Shown: positions 18,065 to 27,762, numbered from the stretch's first letter. The stretch: 64,000 bases of DNA from Candidatus Proximibacter danicus (GCA_016710885.1 JADJUC010000002.1:248001-312000), one strand, 5' to 3'. The notes: generated by a model from the letters alone, not told the origin. Program-made: numbers and translations.

Positions 18065-18209
18065 GGGAAGCCTTTAAGGGGAACTGCGGCGGGGAGCGCA
18101 GGGGGAAAATGCTTGCGCTCCGCCCATCATAGGCCGCTACCCGGCAAAGTCACGGCCTATCGCGCGGCACAGGCCGATGTGGACGGAAAACATGGGGGCC
18201 GGAGCCACC

Positions 18210-19019
18210 CTATTTGAGATCGTCAGGCAACGGATAGTCGGGATAGGCGTTCCGGAATTCAATGAGTCTACGCGCTGCCGCCTCGTGTTGCCCCTGCCGA
18301 CGCAAAGCACGGATTTCTTCCAGCCAGGCAGTTTCGCGCTGCGCTTGCGGCGCCACAGCCCCGGCGGGCGGAACGAGCGCCGCGGGCGCTGCTGCAGCCT
18401 CCTTTGCCGCCCGCCCGCGGGCGGGCACGGCACGGTCAGCACTCGCGCCGCTTTCTAGGCTTTCCAGTTTTTTCGCATTTTCGAACATCTCGCCCTTGCC
18501 TTCTTTTACCGCAGGCAAGGCAGCGGGCGAAGGTGCGACAACCCGCGACTCCTGCGCCGGCGACGACGAGGTATCGCGGGCCTGCGGCACCGGCGCTGCT
18601 GACCTCGCCTTTTTTTCCGTGTGGAGGACGGGCGCAGCCGGGGGCTGGACCACAGGAACAGGCGCCTCGCGCATCGCTTTGGCCGCTGCAGGGGGCTCGG
18701 CTGGCGCGGCCTTTGCCTTTTCAGCGGGAGACGCCGGGGACGGTCGCGGCGCTGCAATATCTGCCACGTCCGGCGGGTTTTGCTGCATGGTCAGGGACAA
18801 GGTGACCGTCATGAGGACGGTGGCAGCAATACTCACCGGCAGGGACAGGCGTTGCCACCACGGCTTTTTTTCTGCCGCCCGCGGCGCGACGGCGGCGCGT
18901 GCTGCCGCCAGAATGGCCGCGTCCAGCGACGGCGACGGCACGTCTGCGGCGGCGTCGCGATAAAGCCGGGAAAGCGCCGGGTCGGCGAGTTCGCGTGACG
19001 GCGGCTGGGGGTTGGTCAT
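18210..19019 (-). CDS. Putative anti-sigma-type membrane protein
   Basis: 269 aa. A cytoplasmic N-terminus of about 55 residues, one membrane segment (LPVSIAATVLMTVTLSLTM, about 58-77), then a long Ala/Pro/Lys-rich periplasmic region and a C-terminal helical part (WLEEIRALRRQGQHEAAARRLIEFRNAYPDYPLPDDLK) with tetratricopeptide-like character. Its start overlaps the ECF sigma gene stop by 4 bases (ATGA), the usual arrangement for a sigma factor and its membrane-bound partner. The N-terminal part is not a recognisable zinc-binding anti-sigma domain, so the assignment is by context and topology. Confidence 0.6.
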   Translation of the reverse strand: MTNPQPPSRELADPALSRLYRDAAADVPSPSLDAAILAAARAAVAPRAAEKKPWWQRLSLPVSIAATVLMTVTLSLTMQQNPPDVADIAAPRPSPASPAEKAKAAPAEPPAAAKAMREAPVPVVQPPAAPVLHTEKKARSAAPVPQARDTSSSPAQESRVVAPSPAALPAVKEGKGEMFENAKKLESLESGASADRAVPARGRAAKEAAAAPAALVPPAGAVAPQAQRETAWLEEIRALRRQGQHEAAARRLIEFRNAYPDYPLPDDLK

Positions 19020-19588
19020 AGCAAATCCTTCAGCGAATGGCGCAGTTTGCTCATCGCATAGCGCAGCCGGCTCTTCACCGTTTCACGGCCAGTGCCGGTC
19101 GCACTGGCGATCTCTTCCAGCGTCATGCCCCCCTCCTCAGCCATCAGAAAAACTTCGCGCTGCGGCTCCGGCAACTCGGCCAGCGCGGCGCCGATGCGGG
19201 CGCTCAGTTGTAAACGTTCGAGCTGCGCTGGCGGGGTCAATTCAGCCGGCGCCGGGAAATCATCGATTGCGTTGTCTTCGCCACAATCTTCCCAGCGCAC
19301 CACCTTGTCGCGGGCATGTCGCCGGTAGTGGTCGATCAGCCGGTGGTGGGCGATGCGGAACAACCAGGTGGAAAATTTGGCGAGAGGGGCGTAATCGGCA
19401 CGCGCATTGATCACGCGCAACCAGATGTCCTGATACAACTCTTCGGCCAGCCCGGCATCGCCGCACTGGTGCACGAGATAACGGTAGAGCCGGATGCGGT
19501 AGCGCGGATAGAGCGCCTCGAAAGCAGCCATCTCGCCGGCCTGATAGGCCAGCATCAGCCCTTCGTCGGTACGAGGGTCGGCGTACAT
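19016..19588 (-). CDS. ECF-type RNA polymerase sigma factor
   Basis: 190 aa sigma-70 family factor of the extracytoplasmic-function class: region 2 at about 20-90 (AFEALYPRYRIRLYRYL, then STWLFRIAHHRLIDHYRR), an acidic linker, and region 4 at about 130-185 (LAELPEPQREVFLMAEEGGMTLEEIASATG, then ETVKSRLRYAMSKLRHSL) with the helix-turn-helix. It directs RNA polymerase to a small regulon, probably including this cluster. It is translationally coupled to the membrane protein downstream. The signal is unknown. Confidence 0.92.
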   Translation of the reverse strand: MYADPRTDEGLMLAYQAGEMAAFEALYPRYRIRLYRYLVHQCGDAGLAEELYQDIWLRVINARADYAPLAKFSTWLFRIAHHRLIDHYRRHARDKVVRWEDCGEDNAIDDFPAPAELTPPAQLERLQLSARIGAALAELPEPQREVFLMAEEGGMTLEEIASATGTGRETVKSRLRYAMSKLRHSLKDLL

Positions 19589-19619
19589 TCGGGCATCGGG
19601 TTAACAGCCTGCCGAACTT

Positions 19620-20441
19620 CTACGCCAGCAGTTTCGGCATGCAAGCGATGACGTAGGCCGGACGCAGCGGTTTCAGGATATACCCCTTGGCACCGAGGCC
19701 CGCGGCCTGGGCTACAAAATCGCGGTCGGCGCAGCCGGTCACCATGACTATCGCAGTTTCCGGGCTGACTTCGCGCAGCAGCGGCAGCGCTTCGAGCCCA
19801 CCCATTACCGGCATGTTGACGTCGAGGCAGAGCACGCCAGGGCGATATTTGCGCACGACGGAGATAGCCTCGGCACCGTTGCCAACGGTCTGCACGACAC
19901 GCAGCCCGGACTCCTCCAGCAAGCCCTTGAGGAGCATGCGCACCGAACCGCTGTCGTCGGCAATGATCGCGGTGCGCGCGCGATGTGCGGCGCTGTCTAC
20001 CGCAGCGGTTGCTGCATCGGCTGCGGTATCTGCCTCGGTGCCCGGCGTGGTGCTACGCGCCTCCGTAGCTGCCGCCAGATTGCGGACTTCGATCACCGCA
20101 TGCAGTTCGTCGATGACCTGTTGCTGGCTGAAGGGCTTGCGAATGAAGCCGGAAGCACCGGCATCGGCCGCCCGCTGCTCGATCCCCGACTCCTCGGAAC
20201 CGGTCATGAACAATACGTCGATTTCAGGGGCCATCGCCTGAATGTCGGTGAGCAGCGAGAGTCCGTCGCGCCCCGGCAGGTTGTAGTCAAGGCAGACAAT
20301 ATCCGGGCGCAACTGCTGGACATGCTCGACCGCGGCACTGCCATCGGTGAGTGTGCCGACGACTTCATGGCCGGCACTGACAAGCAACGCGGTAAGGACC
20401 TTGCAAAGGCCGTTGTTGTCTTCAACAATGAGAATGCGCAT
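19620..20441 (-). CDS. Double receiver-domain response regulator
   Basis: 273 aa with two CheY-like receivers and no output domain. The first (about 1-120) has Asp52 as phospho-acceptor (CLDYNLPG); the second (about 155-273) has Asp207 (CLDVNMPV). Both keep the Asp pair (VEDN, ADDS), the Thr/Ser switch and Lys of KP. An Ala/Thr-rich linker joins them. The start was moved from 20471 to the ATG at 20441 so that the first receiver begins at MRILIVEDN. It is next to the receiver-GGDEF protein on the same strand and could share a phosphorelay with it. Confidence 0.88.
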   Translation of the reverse strand: MRILIVEDNNGLCKVLTALLVSAGHEVVGTLTDGSAAVEHVQQLRPDIVCLDYNLPGRDGLSLLTDIQAMAPEIDVLFMTGSEESGIEQRAADAGASGFIRKPFSQQQVIDELHAVIEVRNLAAATEARSTTPGTEADTAADAATAAVDSAAHRARTAIIADDSGSVRMLLKGLLEESGLRVVQTVGNGAEAISVVRKYRPGVLCLDVNMPVMGGLEALPLLREVSPETAIVMVTGCADRDFVAQAAGLGAKGYILKPLRPAYVIACMPKLLA

Positions 20442-20486
20442 AGCTGGTTTCCCGGAAATTTTGTTCGCCAAAAATCATCGTCTGCC

Positions 20487-21425
20487 TCAGTCCGTGCGGG
20501 CGCAATTTCGACCACTGTCCTTGGCCGCATAAAGACGCTCATCGGCGCAACGGAAAACGGTGGCCAGATCGCCCGTCGGCGCCTCAACGAAAGCACCGCC
20601 AATCGATACCGTGACGACGGCCGCAGCCGAATTCTCGGCGTGCGGTATCGCTTTCTGGCGCACCGCTCCGAGGATGGCGTCGGCCATGGTGAAATAGGCT
20701 TCGCGCGAAGTCGCCGGCATGACCACGGCGAATTCCTCGCCACCATAGCGAGCAGCAAAGGCACCGAGAACGATCCCTGCAGCATTGATCCTCGCAACCG
20801 CGTCACCGATCGCCGCAGCCACGGCACGCAGGCAATCGTCGCCGGCCTGGTGACCATAGTGGTCGTTGTATTTCTTGAAATGATCGACATCGAGCATGAG
20901 CAGCCCGAAAGATGTTTTGTGCCGAAGCGCTTCAGACCATGCCAGGTCGGTTTTCAGATCCATGTAGCGGCGATTGGCCAGCCCGGTCAGACCATCCTGG
21001 TTGGCCAGTTCTTCCAGTTTCCGGTTGGCAAAAGAGAGCCGCTGGCGCATCGCAGCAATCCGGGCCATGGCCTTCATCCGGGCTTGGAGAACAGTTTCCG
21101 GTACCGATTTCGACATGAAATCGTCGCCACCGGCTTCGATGGCGGTGACGAGATTCTCGGCCGTATCGGAGGCAGTCAGGAAGATGATCGGTGTCCACGC
21201 CCACGACTGCGTGCTCTCGAAAGCACGGATGCGGTTGGTCGCTTCGAAACCGTTCATGACCGGCATTTCAATATCCATGAAGACCAGATCGGGCGCGCCA
21301 GCACAGAACATGCTGACGCCAAGCTCGCCATTCTCTGCAATGCTGACCTCGTGGCCCAGACTGCCCAGGCGTGCGGCCATGACAGCAGCCACGGCGCGGG
21401 TATCTTCAACGAGAAGTATCTTCAT
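20487..21425 (-). CDS. Response regulator with diguanylate cyclase (GGDEF) domain
   Basis: 312 aa. Receiver at about 1-125 with Asp51 (FMDIEMP), a helical linker, then GGDEF at about 140-305 with an intact active-site loop GGEEF at 228-232 preceded by RY. It makes cyclic di-GMP from two GTP, probably on phosphorylation and dimerisation. The RxxD inhibitory site usually found just upstream of GGEEF is not present, so product feedback is probably absent. The window also holds two HD-GYP phosphodiesterases that would break the same messenger down. Confidence 0.93.
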   Translation of the reverse strand: MKILLVEDTRAVAAVMAARLGSLGHEVSIAENGELGVSMFCAGAPDLVFMDIEMPVMNGFEATNRIRAFESTQSWAWTPIIFLTASDTAENLVTAIEAGGDDFMSKSVPETVLQARMKAMARIAAMRQRLSFANRKLEELANQDGLTGLANRRYMDLKTDLAWSEALRHKTSFGLLMLDVDHFKKYNDHYGHQAGDDCLRAVAAAIGDAVARINAAGIVLGAFAARYGGEEFAVVMPATSREAYFTMADAILGAVRQKAIPHAENSAAAVVTVSIGGAFVEAPTGDLATVFRCADERLYAAKDSGRNCARTD

Positions 21426-21514
21426 TTGCCACCCAGCAGAACCCCAAGACTCCTACGATACCGCAAAGCGCCCGGGCAAGGCACTATGGCGCGGCACATC
21501 GCCAACGCCTGATT

Positions 21515-24500
21515 TCAGGCGCCGGCTCCGGTCTCTTGCGTAACCTTGCTGGCCAGCAGGCTATAGACGGTTGGCACCACGAACAGGGTAAAGAAGGTGC
21601 CAAGCAGCAAGCCACCGACGATCACCCAGCCGATCTGCTGGCGCGATTCGGCGCCGGCACCCGTAGCCAGGGCCAGCGGCACGGTGCCGAGGACCATGGC
21701 GCCGGTAGTCATCAGGATCGGGCGCAGACGCATTACGGCAGCATCGATGACTGCGGTCTTGATCCCCTGGCCCTTCTCCTGAAGCTGATTGGCAAACTCG
21801 ACGATGAGGATGCCGTGCTTGGTGATCAGCCCGACCAGCGTCACCAGGCCGATCTGGCTGTAGACGTTGAGCGTGCCGCCGGAAAGCAGCAGCGCCAGTA
21901 GCGCGCCGGTCATCGACAGGGGCACGGTGAGCATGATGATGAAGGGGTCACGGAAACTTTCGAACTGCGCCGCCAGCACCAGATAGATGAAGGCCAGCGC
22001 CAGCACGAAGGTAACGGCGAGCGAGGCCGACGACGTCTTGAACTCGCGCGACTGGCCAGCGTAGTCGACGGCATAGCCCGGCGGCAGGATGCGGCCAGCC
22101 GCTGCTTCCATGTATTTAAGCGCCTCATCCATGGTGTAGCCGGGCGCCAGGTTGGCGGTGATGATGACAGCGCGACGCTGGCTAAAGTGGTTGAGCTCGC
22201 GCGGACTGACGCGCTCGTCCACGTCGATCAGGCTGGCCAGCGGGATCATCGCGCCGTTCTTGCCGCGCACGTAGATGTCGCTGATGTCTTCCGGCCGCGT
22301 CCGGTCAGCGTTGGCGACCTGCACAATAACGTCGTATTGCTCGCCGTCCTGCTTGAAACGCGTAACCTGACGACCGCCGAGCATCGTCTCCAGCGTGCGG
22401 CCAACCGTCTCGACCTGCACGCCGCTATCCGAGGCCTTGTCGCGGTTGAGCGAAACCGAGAGTTCCGGCTTGTTCAGCTTGAGGTCGGTATCGACGTTGG
22501 TGATGCCCGGATTCTTGGCGACTTCGGCGAGGATCTGGGCGGTCAGTCCCTGCAACTCGATATAGGAAGCCGAGGTGACGATGACGAAGTTGATCGGTCG
22601 TTCGCGCGGGCTTTGCCCGAGCGATGGCGGCAGCACCGGAAAGGCCAGTACGCCGGGAATGCCCATGAACTTCGGGAACAGCTCCTTGACCACGGCGAGC
22701 GAGTTGCGCGTGCGCTCCTTCCAGTCGGTGAGCCCGACAAAGGAGATGCCCTGGCTGACCGTTGGGTTGCCGGACACGACAAAGTAGCGCTCGACATCCT
22801 TGGTACTGCCATAAATTTCCTCAAGCTGCCGCGCGTACTTGTCGGAGTATTCCAGTGTTGCACCTTCCGGTGCGACAAAAACGCCCAGAATGACGCCCCG
22901 GTCCTCGATCGGGGCCAGCTCGGATTTCAGCGACTTGAACAAGACCACACTCGACAGCGCCACTAGCACAAAGGCCAGCATGACGATCCAGCGGCGGTCA
23001 AGCAGACCGGTAAGGGTACGCCGGTAACCGGCAGTCATTGCTTCGAGAAAATTCTCGATGGCGACGAAGGCCTTGCCATGTTTCTCTTCGTGCTTGAGCA
23101 GAAGCGAACACATCATCGGCGACAGGGTCAGCGCGACAAAACCGGAGACGATGACGGCACCCGCCAGCGTCAGCGCAAATTCAACGAAGAGCTTGCCGGT
23201 GCGGCCGGTCATGAAGGCTACCGGCGCATAGACGGCGGCCAGGGTGATGGTCATCGCGACCACGGCAAAACCGATTTCCTTCGCCCCCAGAAACGCCGCC
23301 TGCATGCGCGGCACACCTTCTTCGATATGGCGATAGATATTTTCGAGCACGACGATCGAATCATCCACCACCAGGCCGATGGCCAGTACCAGCGCCAGCA
23401 GCGTCAGCGTGTTGATGGTGAAGCCGAGCATGAACATCAGCGCAAAGGAGCCGATCAGCGACACCGGGATGGTGACCAGCGGGATCAGTGTGGCGCGGAT
23501 GTTGCGCAGGAAGAAGAAGATGATCGCCAGCACCAGCAGGATGGCCTCGCCAATGGTCTTGAATACCGAGTCGATCGAGCGGTCGATGAACACCGAGGAA
23601 TCGTAGGCGATGTTCACCGTCATCCCCTCCGGCAGTTCACTGGTCACCTTCGGCAACTCGGCACGCAGCCCCTTCGAGAGTTCCAGCGGGTTGGCCGTGG
23701 CCTGCTTGACAACGCCGAGCGCAACGGCGGGTCGGCCGTTGAAGCGCACCGTACTGCGCTCCGAAGCGGCGCCAATTTCAACACGTCCGAGATCGGAAAT
23801 GCGCACCGGGTAGCTGTTGCCGCGAGCATCGGTGGACTGCTTGACGATGATGTCTTTGAACTGTTCGGGGCGCGTCAGGTCGGTCTGCGCCACCACGGAA
23901 AATTCGCGGCTGCGACTTTCGATACGACCGGCGGGCACCTCAACGTTCTGCTTGCGGAGGGCGTCCTCGACATCGGCCGGCGTCAGGTTGTAGGCCGCCA
24001 GCCGCTCGCGGTCCAGCCAGATGCGCATGGCGTATTTCCGCTCACCGAACACGCGCACGTCGGCGGCGCCCGGCAGCGTCTGCAGGCGGGGCTTGACGAT
24101 GCGGTTGGCAACGTCGGTCACCTCCAGCGCTGAGTGCACCTCGGAGGAAAAGGCGAGCCAGATGATCGGGTTGGCGTCTGCTTCCACCTTGGCAATCACT
24201 GGCTCCTCGATATCCGTCGGCAACAGATTGCGTACGCGCGAGACCCGGTCGCGAACATCGGACGCCGCAGAATCCGGATCTCGCTCAAGCTTGAAGCGTA
24301 CTGAAATCTGCGAGTTCTCCTGGCGCGAGATCGAGGTAATGACGTCGATACCTTCGATGCCCGCCAGCGAATCTTCGAGCGGCTTGGTCACGCGCGACTC
24401 GATGATCTCGGCGGAGGCGCCACGGTACGTGGTATCGACAGTCACCACCGGTTCGTCGATCTTCGGGTATTCACGCACCGGTAGCCGCGTGTAGGAGACA

Positions 24501-24577
24501 AGACCGATCAGCATCACCGACAAGGAAAGAACCGTCGCGAAAACCGGGCGACGGATGCAGATATCGGAGATCTTCAT
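21515..24577 (-). CDS. RND multidrug efflux pump permease
   Basis: 1020 aa inner-membrane proton-driven exporter of the AcrB/MexF (HAE1) family. It starts with the family signature ICIRRPVFATVLSLSVMLIGLVSY. A first periplasmic loop precedes the TM2-6 block with VLAIGLVVDDSIVVLENIYRH, which carries the paired Asp residues of the proton relay; a second periplasmic loop and TM8-12 follow, ending LGTFFTLFVVPTVYSLL. Full length for the family. Its start overlaps the adaptor gene stop by 4 bases (ATGA). No outer-membrane channel gene is adjacent, so it must borrow a TolC-like protein. Confidence 0.95.
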   Translation of the reverse strand: MKISDICIRRPVFATVLSLSVMLIGLVSYTRLPVREYPKIDEPVVTVDTTYRGASAEIIESRVTKPLEDSLAGIEGIDVITSISRQENSQISVRFKLERDPDSAASDVRDRVSRVRNLLPTDIEEPVIAKVEADANPIIWLAFSSEVHSALEVTDVANRIVKPRLQTLPGAADVRVFGERKYAMRIWLDRERLAAYNLTPADVEDALRKQNVEVPAGRIESRSREFSVVAQTDLTRPEQFKDIIVKQSTDARGNSYPVRISDLGRVEIGAASERSTVRFNGRPAVALGVVKQATANPLELSKGLRAELPKVTSELPEGMTVNIAYDSSVFIDRSIDSVFKTIGEAILLVLAIIFFFLRNIRATLIPLVTIPVSLIGSFALMFMLGFTINTLTLLALVLAIGLVVDDSIVVLENIYRHIEEGVPRMQAAFLGAKEIGFAVVAMTITLAAVYAPVAFMTGRTGKLFVEFALTLAGAVIVSGFVALTLSPMMCSLLLKHEEKHGKAFVAIENFLEAMTAGYRRTLTGLLDRRWIVMLAFVLVALSSVVLFKSLKSELAPIEDRGVILGVFVAPEGATLEYSDKYARQLEEIYGSTKDVERYFVVSGNPTVSQGISFVGLTDWKERTRNSLAVVKELFPKFMGIPGVLAFPVLPPSLGQSPRERPINFVIVTSASYIELQGLTAQILAEVAKNPGITNVDTDLKLNKPELSVSLNRDKASDSGVQVETVGRTLETMLGGRQVTRFKQDGEQYDVIVQVANADRTRPEDISDIYVRGKNGAMIPLASLIDVDERVSPRELNHFSQRRAVIITANLAPGYTMDEALKYMEAAAGRILPPGYAVDYAGQSREFKTSSASLAVTFVLALAFIYLVLAAQFESFRDPFIIMLTVPLSMTGALLALLLSGGTLNVYSQIGLVTLVGLITKHGILIVEFANQLQEKGQGIKTAVIDAAVMRLRPILMTTGAMVLGTVPLALATGAGAESRQQIGWVIVGGLLLGTFFTLFVVPTVYSLLASKVTQETGAGA

Positions 24578-25812
24578 GAGGCGGCCTTGGCTGGCGTATC
24601 TGGCTTGAGCCCGGGTTTCGCCTCCGGACTCGCCGGCGCCGGTGCAGTAGGCGCCGCACCGGCGGGTGCAATCGCCGGTGGTGCAGCGTCAACGTTACGA
24701 ACCGGCGCGCCATCGCGCAGCTTCAATTGCCCGGCGGTGACCACCACGTCGCCGGCCTTCAGGCCTTCGACGATTTCGAGCTGGGCATTGCGACGCAGGC
24801 CGGTCTTGACCGGCACTTTTTTGGCCTTGCCTTCGATGACCGTAAATACGAACGCCTGAACCGGGTCGGCGACCAGTGCCTGCTCGGGGATCATCAAGGC
24901 GTTGTCGCGGGCGTCAAGAATCAGCCGGGCACGCACGAACATGCCCGGGCGCAATTTTCCGGCTGCGTTATCCAGACGGGCCAGACAGGAGATCGAGCGG
25001 CCGTTGGCATCGACCAGTGGGTTGATGGCGTCCAGCGTTGCCGTAAAACCTTCGTCAGGCTGCGCGTCGGCAGTGACTTCTATCGCCTGACCAATGCTCA
25101 GGCGCGCCAGCATCGCCTCGGGCAGGCGGAAATCGACCTTCAGCGTCTGCATGTCTTCCAGGTTGATCAGTTCCTGCCCGTCTTTTACATAGTCGCCAAT
25201 CCCGATGTTGCGGATACCGACAACACCGGCAAACGGCGCCCGGATGCGGGTCTTCGCCAGTTTTGCCTGGGCCAGGGCGACGGCGGCCTCCTGCACGCGC
25301 AAGGTGGCGGCAGAACTGTCGAGCGCCTGGCCGCTGATGAATTTTCGTTGATGCAGGTCTTCATTGCGTTTCTGGGTCGAGCGCGCCAACTCCAGATTGG
25401 CCCGTGCCTGTGCCAGCTCGGCGGCCTGCATCGCGTCATCAAGAGCGACCAGTACGGCGCCCTTGGCCACCGCCATGCCATCCTTGAAGCCGATGCTGGA
25501 AATCCGCCCGGCGGTTTCTGGCCGCAGCGTCACCGACTCATTGGAACGCAGCGAACCAACGGCGGAAACATCGATGGACAGCGAGGTGGGCGCGACGGTC
25601 ACCAGTTCGACCGCCATCGGGAAACCACCCGCTGGCGGGCCGCCTGCGCCGGGCTTGCCGCCGGGCGCAGCGGCGCCGGCTGGCATCGATGCCACCGACG
25701 GCGTGCGATTGGCAAAATAAGCATAGACGGCAAGCGCAATCAGTCCCGCAGCAACAAGGGCAATCACCCTGAAACGCTTTGATTTTGATAGTGGCGAAAG
25801 TGGTAGCGACAT
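24574..25812 (-). CDS. RND efflux periplasmic adaptor (membrane fusion protein)
   Basis: 412 aa from the ATG at 25812. One N-terminal membrane anchor (VIALVAAGLIALAVYAYFA), a Gly/Pro-rich spacer, then the lipoyl/hairpin/beta-barrel order of HlyD/AcrA-type adaptors: VSAVGSLRSNESVTLRPETAGRI, a coiled coil around ELAQARANLELARSTQKRN, and TRIRAPFAGVVGIRNIGIGDYV. The Pro/Ala-rich tail is unusual but common in betaproteobacteria. It links the permease to an outer-membrane channel. It is the first gene of the operon; a palindromic operator lies upstream. Confidence 0.93.
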   Translation of the reverse strand: MSLPLSPLSKSKRFRVIALVAAGLIALAVYAYFANRTPSVASMPAGAAAPGGKPGAGGPPAGGFPMAVELVTVAPTSLSIDVSAVGSLRSNESVTLRPETAGRISSIGFKDGMAVAKGAVLVALDDAMQAAELAQARANLELARSTQKRNEDLHQRKFISGQALDSSAATLRVQEAAVALAQAKLAKTRIRAPFAGVVGIRNIGIGDYVKDGQELINLEDMQTLKVDFRLPEAMLARLSIGQAIEVTADAQPDEGFTATLDAINPLVDANGRSISCLARLDNAAGKLRPGMFVRARLILDARDNALMIPEQALVADPVQAFVFTVIEGKAKKVPVKTGLRRNAQLEIVEGLKAGDVVVTAGQLKLRDGAPVRNVDAAPPAIAPAGAAPTAPAPASPEAKPGLKPDTPAKAAS

Positions 25813-25835
25813 AGGACATCCAAGCGAAAATTTAG

Positions 25836-25857
25836 TTACTGACCAAGCAGTCAGCAA
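25836..25857. promoter_or_regulatory. 22-bp palindromic operator of the efflux operon
   Basis: Arms TTACTGAC and GTCAGCAA match in 7 of 8 positions around a 6-base centre (CAAGCA). The site lies 24 bases upstream of the adaptor ATG. Length and symmetry resemble operators of TetR/AcrR-type repressors that control RND pumps. No such regulator is encoded in the window. Confidence 0.55.
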
Positions 25858-25999
25858 ATGATTGGAAATTATACGCGCTCGATGCCAAGGCCCTGCATTT
25901 CGCCATGTGTCGAAATGTAGCGCCGGCGGCGGTGCGGATCAGGTTCGGGGTGCGCTACACTTGATCTACCGCTTCATTTGCCGATGGATAGCAGGTCAA

Positions 26000-27328
26000 A
26001 TGTTCAGTTTTGGAAGCAAAAAACACTTGGTCAAGGCGCAAATCGACGATTTGCGACCGGGTCATTTCATTGAACTTGAGGGCGGCTGGCTGGCCCACAA
26101 TTTCATCCGCTCGAAATTCCTGATCGAGTCCCCGCGCGTCGTCGATGAACTACGCGCCGCCGGCATCAAAACCGTGCGCGTGGACCTTGAAAAAAGCACC
26201 CTTCCCTTCCCAGCCCCACCCGACATCGACCTGCCGCGTACGGATTCACCGGGGGAGGGAGCGGCCGCAGCGCCCCTGATCCACACCACACCCCTGGCCG
26301 CCACTCCAGCCCCAGCCCGGAATGAAGGCAATGCTGCTGCAAGCCTGCAGCAGGCGCTGCAACGCGGCAGCGAAATGCGCCGCCGCCAGGAAAATGCCGA
26401 GCAGGCGCACGCATCGGCGCTGCAGGAAACCCAGTTCGTGATGAAGAACCTTCTGGCGCCGGGCGCTGCGGTCGCCGAGCGCACCCGGGAGTTCGTCAGC
26501 AACGCAGTCCACACCGTGATGTCGGACGATGCGACCCTGCATCTGCTGTCGAGCCGACAGGGAGAGATGTCGCTGCGTTTCCACTCCCTCCAGGTGATGA
26601 CCCTGAGCCTGCTCACCGGCAAGCGCATGGAGCTGTCGGAAGCGGAATTGCAGGATCTCGCAACGGCGGCACTCTTCCATGACTGCGGCATCAGTCGCCT
26701 GCAGGATTCAGTGCGCATGTCGGCTGGCAGTGGCAACCGTATCGAGCAGGAAGCGTATCAGTCGCACGTGCTTTACAGCGTCGAAATGGCAAGGAGTTGC
26801 AGCGTCGTCACGAAGCCGGCGCTGGCAGCCATCCTGACGCACCACGAAGCCTTCAACGGAACGGGTTACCCGAAGAAAATTGCCGGCGAGGAAATTCCGC
26901 TGCTCGGCCGCATCCTGGCCGTTGTTGACCGCTACGACTATCTCGTTAACCCGCCGTCCAGCCCGCTCGGGATGACCCCGGCCGAAACGCTGTCCCGTCT
27001 GTTCCAGCAGGAAGGAGCCCGTTTTGACAAACGGGTGCTGCACGCCTTTGCCAAGTCGATCGGCATCTACCCGCCAGGTTCCATCGTGCAACTCTCGGAC
27101 GGCCGCTACGGCATCGTCATCGGTGTCAACACCGATGCCCTGATGTGCCCCTCGGTACTGGTCTATGAACCCTCGGTACCAAAAGGGCAAGCCCCGGTAC
27201 TCGACCTGCTCGAAACAGCCGACATCAACATCAAGAATTGCCTGGCCTCGGTAATGGTGCCCAAGGAAGTTCTGGACTATCTCAATCCGCGTGGGCGGGT
27301 CGCCTACTTCTACTCACGCGGCGCTTGA
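26000..27328 (+). CDS. HD-GYP cyclic di-GMP phosphodiesterase with DUF3391
   Basis: 442 aa cytoplasmic protein. DUF3391 spans about 8-130 (IDDLRPGHFIELEGGWLAHNF...) followed by an Ala-rich helix, then HD-GYP at about 165-400 with FHDCG (metal-binding His227-Asp228) and HHEAFNGTGYP at 281-291. It hydrolyses cyclic di-GMP to GMP or pGpG. The longer open frame from 25862 lacks support; the ATG at 26000 fits the DUF3391 start. Divergent from the efflux operon, convergent with the YkgJ gene. Confidence 0.92.
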   Translation: MFSFGSKKHLVKAQIDDLRPGHFIELEGGWLAHNFIRSKFLIESPRVVDELRAAGIKTVRVDLEKSTLPFPAPPDIDLPRTDSPGEGAAAAPLIHTTPLAATPAPARNEGNAAASLQQALQRGSEMRRRQENAEQAHASALQETQFVMKNLLAPGAAVAERTREFVSNAVHTVMSDDATLHLLSSRQGEMSLRFHSLQVMTLSLLTGKRMELSEAELQDLATAALFHDCGISRLQDSVRMSAGSGNRIEQEAYQSHVLYSVEMARSCSVVTKPALAAILTHHEAFNGTGYPKKIAGEEIPLLGRILAVVDRYDYLVNPPSSPLGMTPAETLSRLFQQEGARFDKRVLHAFAKSIGIYPPGSIVQLSDGRYGIVIGVNTDALMCPSVLVYEPSVPKGQAPVLDLLETADINIKNCLASVMVPKEVLDYLNPRGRVAYFYSRGA

Positions 27329-27339
27329 TCGCGGAGAGA

Positions 27340-27762
27340 TCAAAGAGGCCGCTCGGCGAGCGCGAAGCGTGGTGGCAAGAGCGGCAGGCCATGGCGCTGC
27401 CGCGCCGCAACGCATTTATCGTCACCGGCAAGAACTTCGTGGCACGCAGCCGGGCGCTGCGCGTAAACCGAACAAGCTACCACCCCTCCTATCTCGCCGA
27501 CCAGTGCATGGCAGCGCGACCGCGGCTGGTTGGTTCCGGCCATGCAGGCGTAGAACGGGGTCAGTTGTTCGAAGAGAGACGCGGGCAGCCCAAGCACTTC
27601 GGCCTCGGCCCAGTAGAAGGAAACGCGATAGGTCGCGCAGCAGGCGCCACACGAGACGCAAGGATTGTCATCCGCTGCGGACGCTGCAACTTCGGCGCCA
27701 GAAGCGACAACGCGAGGACCGGCCTCGCGTTGTTGTTCAATTGGATCGACGCCCATCGGCAT
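27340..27762 (-). CDS. YkgJ-family cysteine-cluster protein
   Basis: 140 aa. The N-terminal CVSCGACC cluster (C-x2-C-x2-CC) and later CSVYAQRPAACHEV are the YkgJ (UPF0153) hallmark, probably binding zinc or an Fe-S cluster. Its start codon overlaps the purM stop (TGATG), so it is co-translated with purM. Function not known. Confidence 0.85.
   Translation of the reverse strand: MPMGVDPIEQQREAGPRVVASGAEVAASAADDNPCVSCGACCATYRVSFYWAEAEVLGLPASLFEQLTPFYACMAGTNQPRSRCHALVGEIGGVVACSVYAQRPAACHEVLAGDDKCVAARQRHGLPLLPPRFALAERPL

Noticed and set aside
23078..24133. 351-codon plus-strand frame within the RND permease
   Set aside because: Antisense to a full-length, well-conserved pump protein; His/Gln/Arg-rich composition typical of shadows.
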